64,000 nt of DNA from Lewinellaceae bacterium (lineage in GTDB: Bacteria > Bacteroidota > Bacteroidia > Chitinophagales > Saprospiraceae), in contig JACJYQ010000002.1 in assembly GCA_020636025.1 (NCBI GenBank), positions 434,001 through 498,000 on the forward strand. The letters run 5' to 3'. Every line of letters begins with the position of its first letter. Positions within the stretch are counted from its first letter, which is position 1. Shown one piece after another: positions 52,301-61,900 of the stretch. The notes beneath the pieces are model-generated. The model did no database searches, was not told the origin of the DNA, and saw only the letters and a list, made by a program, of their open reading frames with translations. The position numbers were made by a program, and so were the translations under genes.

Positions 52301-52995
52301 ACACGCGTGCAGAAGAACAAATGAAGGAGAAGGAAAAGCAGTTGAAGGAATTGAATCATAGTCTGGCAGAATCTCAGCTGACTGCCTTACGCGCCCAGAT
52401 GAATCCACATTTCCTTTTTAACAGCCTGAATTCAATCAATTGGTACATCATAAAAAACAAACCTGCTGAAGCCACACGATATATAGCCCGTTTTTCCAGG
52501 TTGATCCGTCTTATCCTGGAACATGCCGAATGCCGGCTTATTCCACTTGCACAGGAATTGGAAGCGCTGCAATTGTACCTCGAAATGGAAGCCATGCGTT
52601 TCGAACAAACATTTGAATACCGCTTTGAACTTGATCCTGAAATAGATACCGATGAGATGCTGGTGCCACCGCTGATCATTCAACCCTTTATTGAAAATGC
52701 GATATGGCACGGATTGCTGCCCAAAAAAGATCCGGGGCTATTAAAAATAGTCCTGTATCAAAAAGATGAAGCCATTATTTGTGTAATTGAAGACAATGGG
52801 ATTGGGAGGGCGGCCGCAGCCCGAAACAGCAGCAATCACTCAAAAAATCGCCAGTCGAAAGGCCTGAAGATTACTGAGTCACGGATCAAAAAACACAATC
52901 AAATGGACAATGGCGTTTCTCCGGTTTTGATTACAGACTTGTATGATGCCAAAGGAAAGGCAGCAGGTACCAGGGTTGAACTAACTATTTATTAA
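49339..52995 (+). CDS. propeller/Y_Y_Y/GAF sensor histidine kinase (LytS-type)
   Basis: A 1218-aa membrane sensor: signal peptide 1-21; a periplasmic two-component-regulator propeller domain (about 22-690) with many repeats of the SIAEDDRGFLWLGG and WIGSDTGLLFLD kind; a Y_Y_Y domain (about 715-795) ending TLEINIQPPYW; one transmembrane helix (about 803-823); a GAF domain (about 840-990); and a LytS-type His_kinase domain with NPHFLFNSLNS (His1024) and the ATP-binding DNGIGR near 1152. It senses an external signal, in related propeller sensors often a glycan fragment, and phosphorylates the LytTR regulator. The GAF domain is an additional cytoplasmic sensor, unusual in the classic hybrid systems. 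No receiver is fused, unlike hybrid HTCS. Confidence 0.94.
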   Translation: MGIRFLITSSLICVLLSFSRAQEFPFQKFIIKEVGDIPVNGISSIAEDDRGFLWLGGVSGLYKYDGSTLNIYANHPNDSTSIIPGPYPEIVKSKYCEALWIASNTSGLCFFDLLTEKAKNFTADISNPYALLDNEIGGIYEDNYGGLWVGTNKLALHYLAPGRNSNKFKRFQPTLTSGMAKDGKAAGLMGEIIGDARDPDILWIGSRFGVYRFDKKLETFKLFSFEQEVVYWYQPVNLQLFADPSGAIWCGSSSTGLCRLDPATGNWSVFKIEGPDASKLLANSIQEICPIDQQYLLILTRNEDAWKLDWKKQSVEYLHIGEKQPNGELYYYNCAQKTKDGDFWLSYQLGLIHLTARNYDWHFHSIPEINPELTRNNWQRSYALSPDKKSLYIGTFRGNGLLVFNLETGQIKSFPYRIVNEPEMTDVYMDALCFDVRKRCWIGSDTGLLFLDYEEDHVRRFSINQPEYRPLEKAHISALASQGNMLWVGTKGKGLFMIDLAKKSVRRIAIGLLDSNSVINTLLIDRGSKVWIGQDNGLSVMEPSSGNIWNFMGVFEPPHDITNTHVTSLAQDEAGHLWASTLGGGMLRLRNADPHSPWFDAYYNNDEPAGNLVYEFVVCDHGKLWLGLQSGMAILDTATRKFVNYDHRDDMFAKIGALIRVPDGRIVSGAHRGFHFFHPDSIQNSSTKPVPYLKKFRVFDKDIDLPRHIDRMDQISLRYDQNHFSFELGALNFGMYSRTGFAYWLEGYDDDWVFSGSRNYLSYTNLPAGHYTLHVKAANKHGIWSEQEKTLEINIQPPYWATWWFRVLGFILICSLGYGVYLAWRQRQRILQAQSAVEYFANMEYQNTSVRDILWDVSHKCMSKLHLEDCVIYLLDETGEMLIQEAAYGTKGPELYNIKDPLHIPLGKGIVGAAALKGEPVLVPDTRKDLRYLLDDKPRLSELAVPIMHEGMVIGVIDSEHSSLNFFKEYHVQVLRTIASLCADKIAHTRAEEQMKEKEKQLKELNHSLAESQLTALRAQMNPHFLFNSLNSINWYIIKNKPAEATRYIARFSRLIRLILEHAECRLIPLAQELEALQLYLEMEAMRFEQTFEYRFELDPEIDTDEMLVPPLIIQPFIENAIWHGLLPKKDPGLLKIVLYQKDEAIICVIEDNGIGRAAAARNSSNHSKNRQSKGLKITESRIKKHNQMDNGVSPVLITDLYDAKGKAAGTRVELTIY

Positions 52996-52997
52996 AA

Positions 52998-53031
52998 ATC
53001 CTCCCGGACCTGTTTTGAAGCCCGGGAGGAT
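52998..53031 (-). terminator. intrinsic terminator of the DUF4249 gene
   Basis: Perfect arms ATCCTCCCGG and CCGGGAGGAT; on the minus strand TTTTTAAT follows. It lies between the convergent ends of the sensor kinase (stop 52995) and the DUF4249 gene (stop 53050). T-run only on the minus side, so it works mainly for the latter. Confidence 0.85.
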
Positions 53032-53049
53032 GATATTAATACCGGAAAA

Positions 53050-53835
53050 CTATTCTACAACGGCATTTGCCACGCTTGAGCTGTATGCGATAAAATAACC
53101 CAAAGCGCCGCCTTCCCAATTACTGATCGGGTTTCCCGGGGCTGTGTTACTATTCCCTTCTAAAACTGGCGCAAGGGTAAAATAGTATTCATAGGCGGCT
53201 GCATCAATGCTTCGGAGTTCGACGCTTAACTGATCTCCGGGTTCGTACAGATTTAGGAGCGCCCATTTTACCCGGTTCCCATCTGTGTACTTGTCGTCGA
53301 AATATTGCAGGTCATGTTCCAGTGAATCATTGGAGCTGACTATGATCCGGTAATAGTTTGCCAAACCCGGTTTGTCGTCGAATTCAACGTAAACTTCCCG
53401 GCTGTTTTCTTCTCCTGGCAGGCTGAGTTCTTTTGAACTTACCTGGTTTAGGATAACAGGCTCTGGCAGAAAGCTGCTTGCTATAAACGATTTCCCATCG
53501 TGCAAAACCTGAAGAGTATAGGTTTTTCCGGCTTGAGCATCTACGATGGCCGTATATAACCCGTTGCCTGCAGAATTTAAACTGATTGTCTCACCCGACT
53601 CACTATAGAGGCTTACTTCAGCATCATCAAATCTGACGGTTTCCTTATTGCTGAAGTAGCTCTTGGTCTGATATACCCTAACCGTAAAAAGATGTTCCCC
53701 TTCCTGTAAACTTGCTTCAATTACGGTTTTGGGAACGCTGCTATTCAGATCGATTTGCACTACTTTTTCACAGGCGCCCAATAAAAGAGCTGCCAATATG
53801 AACATAGTTGGTATGAAAATTAATTTATGGAACAT
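53050..53835 (-). CDS. DUF4249 lipoprotein
   Basis: A 261-aa lipoprotein: the lipobox is LLLGAC with Cys22. The mature part follows the DUF4249 pattern: CEKVVQIDLNSSVPKTVIEASL, then FSNKETVRFDDAEVSLYSESGE, and a C-terminal ISNWEGGALGYFIAYSSS. DUF4249 proteins are almost always encoded next to a TonB-dependent receptor, as here, and are thought to be the surface or periplasmic partner in nutrient uptake. The gene is 28 bp after the receptor gene on the same strand. Substrate unknown. Confidence 0.93.
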   Translation of the reverse strand: MFHKLIFIPTMFILAALLLGACEKVVQIDLNSSVPKTVIEASLQEGEHLFTVRVYQTKSYFSNKETVRFDDAEVSLYSESGETISLNSAGNGLYTAIVDAQAGKTYTLQVLHDGKSFIASSFLPEPVILNQVSSKELSLPGEENSREVYVEFDDKPGLANYYRIIVSSNDSLEHDLQYFDDKYTDGNRVKWALLNLYEPGDQLSVELRSIDAAAYEYYFTLAPVLEGNSNTAPGNPISNWEGGALGYFIAYSSSVANAVVE

Positions 53836-53863
53836 GACAAGGATAGTTTTGAATGAATGATGT

Positions 53864-56203
53864 TTAAAATTTGAAATTCCACATTACCGAGGGCACCCAT
53901 CTGAAAAGCGCAATTTGGGTGGCTTCGTTCTGACCTGGATGCCTTTCACTTTCAGAAAAATTAATGGCGTAGGCATTCTGGCGGCCATAGGCGTTGTAAA
54001 CTGAAAAGTTCCAGCTTGATTCGTAACGTTTCGTCTTTTGTGCTATGAAAGTGGTACCGAGATCAAGTCTGTGATAATCAGGAAATCGATACCCGTTTCG
54101 CTCGGTATAGTAGGGAATGTTTCTGCCCTCAAATTCATAGCTACCGGAGGGGAAAGTCGCAGCATCGCCAGTGTTAAACACCCAGGTAGCCGAAAAATTC
54201 CATCGAGGGGTAATATCATACATCCCTACCACTGCCAGGTCGTGTATCCTGTCCTGGCGGGCCGGGTATTCGCCACCTTCGTTCACGGCATCAAATTTTC
54301 GCAAGGTTCGCGACAGCGAATAACTAACCCAACCGGTAAACCGGCCGCGTTTTTTCCGGAGCAGCAGTTCAAGGCCATAAGCACGGCCATCGCCATAAAC
54401 CAACTCAGACTCTACGGTGCCGTTGAAAAACAAATCGGCGCCATTTCGGTAATCAATCATGTTTTTCATACGCTTGTAATAGGCTTCCGCTGAAAATTCA
54501 AATTGGTTGTCGGCGAAATTCAGGAAGTACCCAAGCGCCACCTGATCGGCAATCTGAGGTTGGATGTTGTTTGTACTGGGCATCCAGATGTCCGTTGGAG
54601 TGCCGGTAGTGGAGTTCGACAGCAGGTGCATATACTGGTAGTTGCGGTTTAGAGAGGCTTTTATGGAACTCTTGCTATTCAGCTGGTAACACGCGGATAG
54701 TCTGGGCTCCCATCCGCTATATTGTTTGATGCTTTCCCATTTGTCATATTCTTTTTCGGCAATGACATTGGCAGCCTCGTCAAAAGTGTAAGCGGTACCG
54801 GCGCCTATATAATCAAACCAGGAATAGCGAATCCCGGCTTCAATGCCCAGCACAGAGTTCAGCGTCCAGGAGTCCTGGAGATAAGCACTTCCTTCCAGGG
54901 CAAATCGGTTATCAAGAGCCATGGAGTTATAGCTGCTTCCTGCTCCTGATTCAATTGTTCCTGGAATAAATTGATGGTGAATGATGTTGGCACCGAACTT
55001 AACCATGTTGCGGTCGTTCAGGAACCACCCGAAATCCTGTTTCAGATTGATATCGCGAATGCCGGAATTGATCGCCAGTGTTGAAACCGAATCAGCCTGT
55101 AGGTGAATGTTATACTGGTAATTGCTAAAAATGGCTGAGGTATTTGAGAACAGTTTTTCTCCATAAATGTGGTTCCAGCGCAATGTAGCTGTTGCATTTC
55201 CCCAGTTAAAACCGAATAAATCGCGCAAACCGAAATCATCTTTTCCAAAATAGCCGGAAGCAAAAATGCGATCACGACTGCCCAACTGATAATTTGCCTT
55301 CAAGTTGATGTCATAGAAATACAGGTGGCTTTTCCGGACACTCTCAACATTGGATAATTTAAGAAAAAGGTCGGCATAGGTACGGCGTGCGGCGATCATA
55401 AAGGAACCCTTGTCTTTTACAATGGGCGCCTCAAGGGTCAGTTTGGATGCGATCAGGCCAAGACCACCCTCTACGCTCATTTTTTTATTATTGCCTTCTT
55501 TCATGCGAATATCCAGAACGGATGAGGCTCTGCCACCATATTCCGCCGGCATATTTCCCTTGTACAAGGTTACATCCTTAAGTGCATCGGAGTTGAAAAC
55601 TGAAAAGAAGCCCAGTAGGTGTGAAGCATTGTAAACGGGCGCTTCATCTAGCAGGATAAGATTGTGGTCGGCGGCGCCTCCCCTGACATAGAATCCGCTG
55701 TTTCCTTCACCAGCAGATTGCACGCCTGGCATAAGCTGAATGGTTTTCAGGATATCGGGTTCGCCAAAAATTACGGGTATTGCTTTGATGTCTTTTGGAG
55801 AAAGTCGCACAACGCCCATTTCGTTTTTACTTACGTTCTGATCTGTGCGTTCTGACCTGATTTCTACCTCGGCAAGCACGGCGTCGCTGGCTTGTAACTC
55901 CAGCGGTAGTGTAAGATTATTCTTCCGCAAGTCGATATGCTTTTCCTGGGCGGTGTAACCCAGGTACTGGACGCGGAGCGTGTATTCACCTGCCGGCAGG
56001 GACATCGCATAAAATCCGTACACATTGGAAGCAATTCCGGTACCTGGCAATTCCTTGATTGAAACGGTTGCTCCGATCAGGTCCTCACCATTAGCAGCGT
56101 CTTTGATATTTCCGCTTACCGTAAATTTCTGGGCCTGGAGACACCAGGGTAAAATGAGCAATAGGATCCACAGCAGCAGCCGTGGGCTGTTGAAATTTTT
56201 CAT
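53864..56203 (-). CDS. TonB-dependent outer-membrane receptor with CarboxypepD-reg-like domain
   Basis: A 779-aa outer-membrane transporter: signal peptide 1-24, a CarboxypepD-reg-like domain (about 26-110, KFTVSGNIKDAANGEDLIG to LELQA), the plug domain (about 115-225, with GNSGFYVRGGAADHNLILLDEAPVYNASH) and a 22-stranded barrel to the C-terminus, ending PSVMWNFKF. It belongs to the non-SusC class that pairs with DUF4249. The length is typical of the smaller FecA/FhuA-like group. It is predicted to import a ligand too large for porins with energy from TonB. Regulation by the neighbouring LytTR system is possible. The hydrolase gene precedes it by 27 bp on the same strand. Confidence 0.94.
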   Translation of the reverse strand: MKNFNSPRLLLWILLLILPWCLQAQKFTVSGNIKDAANGEDLIGATVSIKELPGTGIASNVYGFYAMSLPAGEYTLRVQYLGYTAQEKHIDLRKNNLTLPLELQASDAVLAEVEIRSERTDQNVSKNEMGVVRLSPKDIKAIPVIFGEPDILKTIQLMPGVQSAGEGNSGFYVRGGAADHNLILLDEAPVYNASHLLGFFSVFNSDALKDVTLYKGNMPAEYGGRASSVLDIRMKEGNNKKMSVEGGLGLIASKLTLEAPIVKDKGSFMIAARRTYADLFLKLSNVESVRKSHLYFYDINLKANYQLGSRDRIFASGYFGKDDFGLRDLFGFNWGNATATLRWNHIYGEKLFSNTSAIFSNYQYNIHLQADSVSTLAINSGIRDINLKQDFGWFLNDRNMVKFGANIIHHQFIPGTIESGAGSSYNSMALDNRFALEGSAYLQDSWTLNSVLGIEAGIRYSWFDYIGAGTAYTFDEAANVIAEKEYDKWESIKQYSGWEPRLSACYQLNSKSSIKASLNRNYQYMHLLSNSTTGTPTDIWMPSTNNIQPQIADQVALGYFLNFADNQFEFSAEAYYKRMKNMIDYRNGADLFFNGTVESELVYGDGRAYGLELLLRKKRGRFTGWVSYSLSRTLRKFDAVNEGGEYPARQDRIHDLAVVGMYDITPRWNFSATWVFNTGDAATFPSGSYEFEGRNIPYYTERNGYRFPDYHRLDLGTTFIAQKTKRYESSWNFSVYNAYGRQNAYAINFSESERHPGQNEATQIALFRWVPSVMWNFKF

Positions 56204-56230
56204 TGTTTTTAGCTTAAAGTGATGAATTGT

Positions 56231-57136
56231 TTATTGGCTCAGGATGGTTTGACCAATGGTATGAATGGCTTTCGGGTATGTTTCTATGCCATGACCTACG
56301 TTCTCAAAAAGAAAAACCTGCTTTAGAGTGCATATTTTGGCATGTGCATTTTTTATGGAAAGGGCAGGTGGGAATAATATGTCGCGACTTCCCTCCAGCA
56401 GGTAGGTGTTTACTCTGATCTGCTCAAGCTCAGATCCCATGTAATATGGTTTCTGGGTTTTATCCATGTACCGTTTTAGTGCAAACACTTCATACTCCAC
56501 AAGCAAGGTTTCAGCAGTTTCTGAAAGCGTATGCTGAGGCTTGCAAAAAACAGCCTGCTCAAGGAATTTTATAACATTCTTTCGGCTGGGGTTGACTATG
56601 GGTAGAAGGTTGTAATACAGGTTTTTTGGGTGCAGGGAAAAAGGTTGCAGACATCCTGGGTTTAATAAAAAGGCGGTTTTTATTATATGTGGAGCTATCA
56701 AACATAGCTTCATGCAGATAAGTCCTCCGAAAGAAGCACCGGCGATATGCACCTGAGTTAACTTGAGCGCCTGTAGAACTTCAAGGGCCCACTCTCCATA
56801 AGCGTTTGTTTTTATATCGGGTGTGTTGCCTTCACTCAGGTTCGGGAGTCCGTTGGTTTCTATCAAAAAAATTCTGAACTTTTTCCCCATATGATCCAGC
56901 CCGCGGTCAAAATCCCAAAACAATGCAGACGTTCTGGCTCCGGGAAAAATGACCAGTGTTTCCAGCTTATCAATTGAGGTGTTCAATCCCCAGATATGAG
57001 TTTTACCAAGAGAAGTTTTGATTTGAATCGGTTCATAATGTCGTTCGTTATGGGTTTCAAGTTTTTTCACCCAGGTTTCGAACCAGGCCAAATCCTTTCC
57101 CGGGTTTTTGAATTGTGATTTTCTATGGATTTTCAT
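56231..57136 (-). CDS. alpha/beta hydrolase
   Basis: A 301-aa cytoplasmic-looking hydrolase. The nucleophile elbow is GASFGG with Ser135 (133-138), and the catalytic His lies in FENVGHGIETYP near 285; an acid residue near 258 (EGSRDILFP) completes the triad. The oxyanion loop is FPGARTSALFW (64-74), which lacks the usual HGG. No family could be fixed beyond alpha/beta hydrolase. It heads, or follows the SRPBCC gene in, a run with the TonB receptor and DUF4249 genes and could process the imported ligand. Confidence 0.85.
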   Translation of the reverse strand: MKIHRKSQFKNPGKDLAWFETWVKKLETHNERHYEPIQIKTSLGKTHIWGLNTSIDKLETLVIFPGARTSALFWDFDRGLDHMGKKFRIFLIETNGLPNLSEGNTPDIKTNAYGEWALEVLQALKLTQVHIAGASFGGLICMKLCLIAPHIIKTAFLLNPGCLQPFSLHPKNLYYNLLPIVNPSRKNVIKFLEQAVFCKPQHTLSETAETLLVEYEVFALKRYMDKTQKPYYMGSELEQIRVNTYLLEGSRDILFPPALSIKNAHAKICTLKQVFLFENVGHGIETYPKAIHTIGQTILSQ

Positions 57137-57173
57137 GTTGGTATTAGAAATTGGATTTGATGACTTGAATGGT

Positions 57174-57632
57174 TCAGCTATTACTGGTTTCCGGAATTCT
57201 GTTTTGATGAAGTAGTGTTTTGAGGTTTTTGAACATTTTCAGATGGACTTTTTTCATTTTCATAGCCAGTAGTTTTCGGGGAATACAGGGTCCTTCAATG
57301 TTGATTTTTTCTGTTATAAATCCTTGGTTTTTGAAAAAAGTCAGGGCAATTTTTAACCCGTTTTGCAAATCAGATTTCATGATTACCGAACCATCATCCA
57401 GGTTTCTGGAGACTCTTACCCAATAATGAAAAGGGTATGGGATCAAAAAGATGTAGGATGTTTCAAAACACAAATAATGGTGGTTATTGCGCTTCACCAC
57501 TTTTGTGATCAGGGGATGGATTTCCGGGTAGTTAACCGGGTTTGTTACGAATGCAAACACATTGTCCAACAACTCCGGAAACACTGTTTTGATTTCAAGA
57601 CTGGTTATATTTTCTTTGTTTCGAACTATCAT
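57174..57632 (-). CDS. SRPBCC-like protein
   Basis: A 152-aa protein with an SRPBCC-like opening (ELLDNVFAFVTNPVNYPEIHPLITKV) followed by HYLCFETSYIFLIPYPFHYWVRV and a basic C-terminal helix (RKLLAMKMKKVHLKMFKNLKT). The pattern fits the helix-grip ligand-binding fold, but similarity is modest and I would not name a subfamily. It lies 37 bp upstream of the hydrolase gene and possibly starts the operon running to the DUF4249 gene. Confidence 0.6.
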   Translation of the reverse strand: MIVRNKENITSLEIKTVFPELLDNVFAFVTNPVNYPEIHPLITKVVKRNNHHYLCFETSYIFLIPYPFHYWVRVSRNLDDGSVIMKSDLQNGLKIALTFFKNQGFITEKINIEGPCIPRKLLAMKMKKVHLKMFKNLKTLLHQNRIPETSNS

Positions 57633-57739
57633 TAATAATTGGCTTTACCCTTAGGGTCTGATTAGTTGATTTTGTTTTCATTGATGACACAAAGGTGATA
57701 GCAAAGGGAAAGTGTTGCCGAATCCGTTGATTAAACGGC

Positions 57740-57773
57740 AAAGCGGCTTATTTACCGGTAAATAAGCCGCTTT
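57740..57773. terminator. perfect 34-bp palindrome, terminator-like hairpin
   Basis: The arms AAAGCGGCTTATTTACC and GGTAAATAAGCCGCTTT (17 bp each) are exact inverse complements with no spacer. It lies in the 244-bp gap downstream of the ankyrin gene stop and upstream of the SRPBCC start. A strong stem followed by only TTT on either side makes it a possible bidirectional terminator, but an operator is equally plausible. Nothing else was recognised in this gap. Confidence 0.55.
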
Positions 57774-57876
57774 CGAATGCAGATAAAACAGGTATCCCGG
57801 GCATTCCAGATGGAATTACCCAAAATACTTCATGGTATACAGTATCGGGTTGCGCCCTGGCTTTGCCGTTCTTTGT

Positions 57877-58731
57877 TCAAACTTTCACCGCCGTCAACAC
57901 AAGCCCCGGCTCCGTAACCGTCAGTAAAAGCACCTTCCCGTCTTCAACTGTAAAACTGATCTCCACAGAGCTCACTCCATTGTAGGTAAACACATTGGGT
58001 GATTTCTGATACAAGCCACCTCCGGCTTTACCCAGTTTACCAAGCGAGAGCATTTTACGCATATTCACTTTTACCGTAAGGCCTTCGTTTGGACCGTCGC
58101 CATACCGGTAATCACCCAGGTATTTTTCTTTATCTTCCATGGACATCTCAAGATTTTCTGGTCGTGGATTGGCAGTGCCGAGTCCTTCCAGATAGTCGAT
58201 GAGTTTTTTCGAGTCGTCCTTCTGTTTTTCACTGGTGGAATCAGATCGGAGTCCGGCCTGCGCGTGTTGAAGGAGTGTGATGCCATGTGGGCCCCAAATA
58301 GACTCTACTCCAGGCTGTGCCTCGATCATCGTTTTTACGGCTTCGTAATGTCCCAGCATGGCATAGGTGAAAATATCCGGCCGCGCTCCCTTGCTGATGA
58401 GAAATTCGGCAATATCCCGTCGGCCCACATGCGAGGCGGCACCCAGCGCTGTTTCCCAGTCGCCAAAAGACCAGTCCCAGGTAGCCCTTGCCAATTCGGG
58501 GCGTTTATTTACCAGTTCCTGTACCCGTTCAAAATTAAAATGGGAGGCGCCCACGACTTCTGCTACTATTTCATCGTCGATGGAAGGGTAGCGGTGGAAC
58601 AGGTTTTCGGGAACGTTCTTGTCAGAATCTACTTCACTAATGTTTCGGGCAAAAATAATATTGGGAATGGATGCGGTGATCATACCCAGGAAGGAGCTTT
58701 TGAGGAGGACGCGTCTGCTAAGGTTTGCCAT
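57877..58731 (-). CDS. ankyrin-repeat protein with Tat-like signal
   Basis: A 284-aa protein. The N-terminus MANLSRRVLLKSSFLGM has a twin-arginine pattern followed by a hydrophobic stretch (about 12-28), predicting export in a folded state. Residues about 60-170 contain two to three ankyrin-like units (WETALGAASHVGRRDIAEFLISKGA, FTYAMLGHYEAVKTMIEA). A separate C-terminal domain (about 195-284), starting with SMEDKEKYLGDYRYG, resembles the short beta domains found at the ends of DUF3471-type or beta-lactamase-related proteins. Function unknown. A relic of the 3' end of a near-identical gene lies at 45737-45789. Confidence 0.8.
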   Translation of the reverse strand: MANLSRRVLLKSSFLGMITASIPNIIFARNISEVDSDKNVPENLFHRYPSIDDEIVAEVVGASHFNFERVQELVNKRPELARATWDWSFGDWETALGAASHVGRRDIAEFLISKGARPDIFTYAMLGHYEAVKTMIEAQPGVESIWGPHGITLLQHAQAGLRSDSTSEKQKDDSKKLIDYLEGLGTANPRPENLEMSMEDKEKYLGDYRYGDGPNEGLTVKVNMRKMLSLGKLGKAGGGLYQKSPNVFTYNGVSSVEISFTVEDGKVLLLTVTEPGLVLTAVKV

Positions 58732-58974
58732 GTCTCAGTTGTTGTATTGGTTATCTGTATTGCCAGATTTATAAAAGACACAAGGGCTTTGAATTAGTTG
58801 TTTGAAAATGTATTTCACAAGTCATTCAATGATGTTTTTTAAGGGTAAGCCGATAATTAGTTTTGACAAGTTAAAGACAAATTTCTGTGAGGATATCGCC
58901 CGAAATAGCGGCCTTTTGTACATTAACTCCTTCAATCGAGCAATGTCTTTTATTATTTTCCAAATTAAAACATT

Positions 58975-61900
58975 ATGAAAAAAAAGTACCTGTTTTTATT
59001 TATCCTGGGCTTGTGTTCTACGGCTTCTGTGTTTGCACAGGGGAAAGTAGAAGCATTTCCCGAATTCATTTATCTGGATGCTACGGATGGAGTAGCCGAC
59101 AAAGCTTTGCTATTTCAGAAGCATTACAAGATGGAGGCCTCTGATGAACTGCAGCCTATCAAAAACCAAACGGATAAGTTGGGGTATACCCACGAAAAAT
59201 TTCAACAGTATTACAAAGGTGTAAAGGTTGAAAATTCGGTTAGTACCCTGCACTCAAAGGGTGCAAACGCAACCATGATCACAGGAAACTACCGCCGGAT
59301 CACGGGTTTGGAGGTAACCCCTACAATCACTCCTAAAACAGCTTTTCTTGCGGCCAAAGCGCATGTAAACGCCGAAAAGTACATGTGGGAAATCCCGGTT
59401 TCAGAACACAACGATTACACGATGCCTTCTGGTGAACTGGTGGTTTTGCTTGATTTTGAAGGCAAAAACCCACCGCATTTGGCTTATAAGTTCGACATGT
59501 ATGCCATGGAGCCGCTATATCGTGGTGATGTTTACATAGATGCTAAAACCGGTAAATACCTTCATGAAAACCTGACTATCCACCATGCAGATGTACCCGG
59601 AACAGGTGATTCTTATTACGATGGTTTTGTAAACATTACAGTTGAAGATCTTGGCAGTTCATACAGGCTCCGGCAAACAAGCAGTGGCGGCGGCGTTCAA
59701 ACATTTAACCTGAACAACGGTACCAATTACGGAGCAGCTACGGATTTTACCAGCGCAACGTCGCATTTCTCCTCAGATGGAGTAGGTGTTGAGGCGCATT
59801 ATGCTTCTGAACAAACGTACGACTACTACTTTACGGTGCATGGTCGAAATTCCTACAACGATGCAGGAGCCGTGCTGAAGTCGTATGTTCATTATTCCAA
59901 CAATTATGTGAATGCTTTTTGGAACGGTTCTGTTATGACCTACGGCGATGGCAACGGCAGTGTAACACCATTGGTAACGCTGGATATTTGTGGGCATGAA
60001 ATTACCCATGCCGTCACTCAATTTACGGCTGGACTGATCTATTCAGGGCAGTCAGGAGCACTCAATGAATCTTTTTCGGATATATTCGGAGAAGCAGTTG
60101 AAAACTGGGGAAAAGGCAGTAACAACTGGCGAGTGGGAGATGAGATCAATTTGCTCATCAGAAACATGTCAGACCCAAATGAAACCAACTGTCCGGACAC
60201 ATACCTTGGTGATTTCTGGGATCCGGGCCAGGAAGTGCATACCAACTCGGGTGTGCAAAATTTCTGGTTTTTCCTGCTGACAGATGGCGGAAGCGGTACC
60301 AACGACAATGGCGATGATTACTGCGTAACGGGCCTGGGCATCAATGCTGCCGAGGCTATTGCATACAGAAACCTTTCTGTTTATCTGAGTCCGTCTTCCA
60401 ATTATGCGGCAGCCCGAACAGGGGCCATTCAGGCAGCGACGGATCTGTATGGTGCAAACTCTCCAGAAGTGGTATCTGTTACGAATGCCTGGCATGCAGT
60501 GGGGGTGGGCGCGCCTTATGGACCAACAATTTCTTGTCCGAGCAATGCTGTAACAAGTAATACGCCCGCAACTTGTGAGAAAATGGTGACTTACAACAGT
60601 CCAACAGCCCGTGCAAACTGCCCTAGTGTTACACAAACAGCCGGATTATCAAGTGGCTCTTCATTCCCTGTAGGAGTAACCACTAATATTTTCAAGGTTA
60701 CAGATGCGGATAATACTACATCTACCTGTTCCTTCACGGTTACCGTTAATGACACAGAAGATCCGGTTATTACCTGTCCGCCCAGCCAGACCCTGGATTG
60801 TGGCACACCATTGCCATCCTATTCAGGATCTATTACCGACAACTGCCCGGGACCATATAGTCAAACTCAAACTCCTGCAGCAGGAACACCTATTTCAGGG
60901 TCAATCCCGGTAACCCTTACTGCAACCGATGCACATGGCAGACAAGGCAGTTGCTCCTTTACCGTTACTTCCACAGATATCGGCGTGCCCATCATCTTTT
61001 GCCCGTCTAATGTGTCTCAGAACAGTAGTTCGGCAGCCTGCGGTGCAAATATCAGCTATCCTGCACCAACCACTTCGGATGATTGTGGTGTGAGTTCAGT
61101 CTCTCAACTCAGCGGACTGGCCAGTGGTGCGTTTTTCCCGGTTGGTGTAACAACAAATGTGTTTCAGGCCATGGATGGAAGTGGCAATACGGCTACCTGT
61201 TTTTTTACCGTAAGCATAGCGGATGTAACATCGCCAACTGCCAATTGTCCGGCTAATATTTCGAGAAATAATGACGCCGGCGTTTGTGGTGCGGTGGTAA
61301 CATATTCAAGTCCAACCGGATCTGACAATTGCACTATAAGTTCTGTAACCAGAATCAGTGGACTGGCCAGCGGCGCGCTTTTCCCGGTAGGTGTTACCAC
61401 AAATGTTTGGAGAGCTTCAGATCCAAGTGGCAACTCAGGTACCTGCTCCTTCACGGTTACTGTATCAGATACAGAAGCTCCGGTAATAAATTGTCCGGCA
61501 GATTTTTCACAAAACAATGATCCGGGTGAATGTGGTGCTACAGTAAATTACGGAGCACCGGCGGCCTCAGATAATTGTGCTTTGAATGACGTATCCCAGA
61601 TTAGCGGTTTGTCGAGCGGATCGTTTTACCCGGTTGGCAGCACCATAAATGTATGGCAGGCCGACGATATTTATGGCAATGTCAATACATGTTCCTTTAC
61701 CGTAACAGTGATTGATGTAGAACCTCCTGTGGCATTTTGCCCTCAAGACAGATACGTCAACACCGATCCTGGTCAGTGCTTTTCCAGCATCGGCATTCAG
61801 GGCGGTTTGAGTTTCTCCGATAACTGCTTTGTAAGTGAAAACTTCAACAACGCACCATCTCCCTTCCCCGTTGGCGAAACGGTGGTAACCTGGACGGTGA

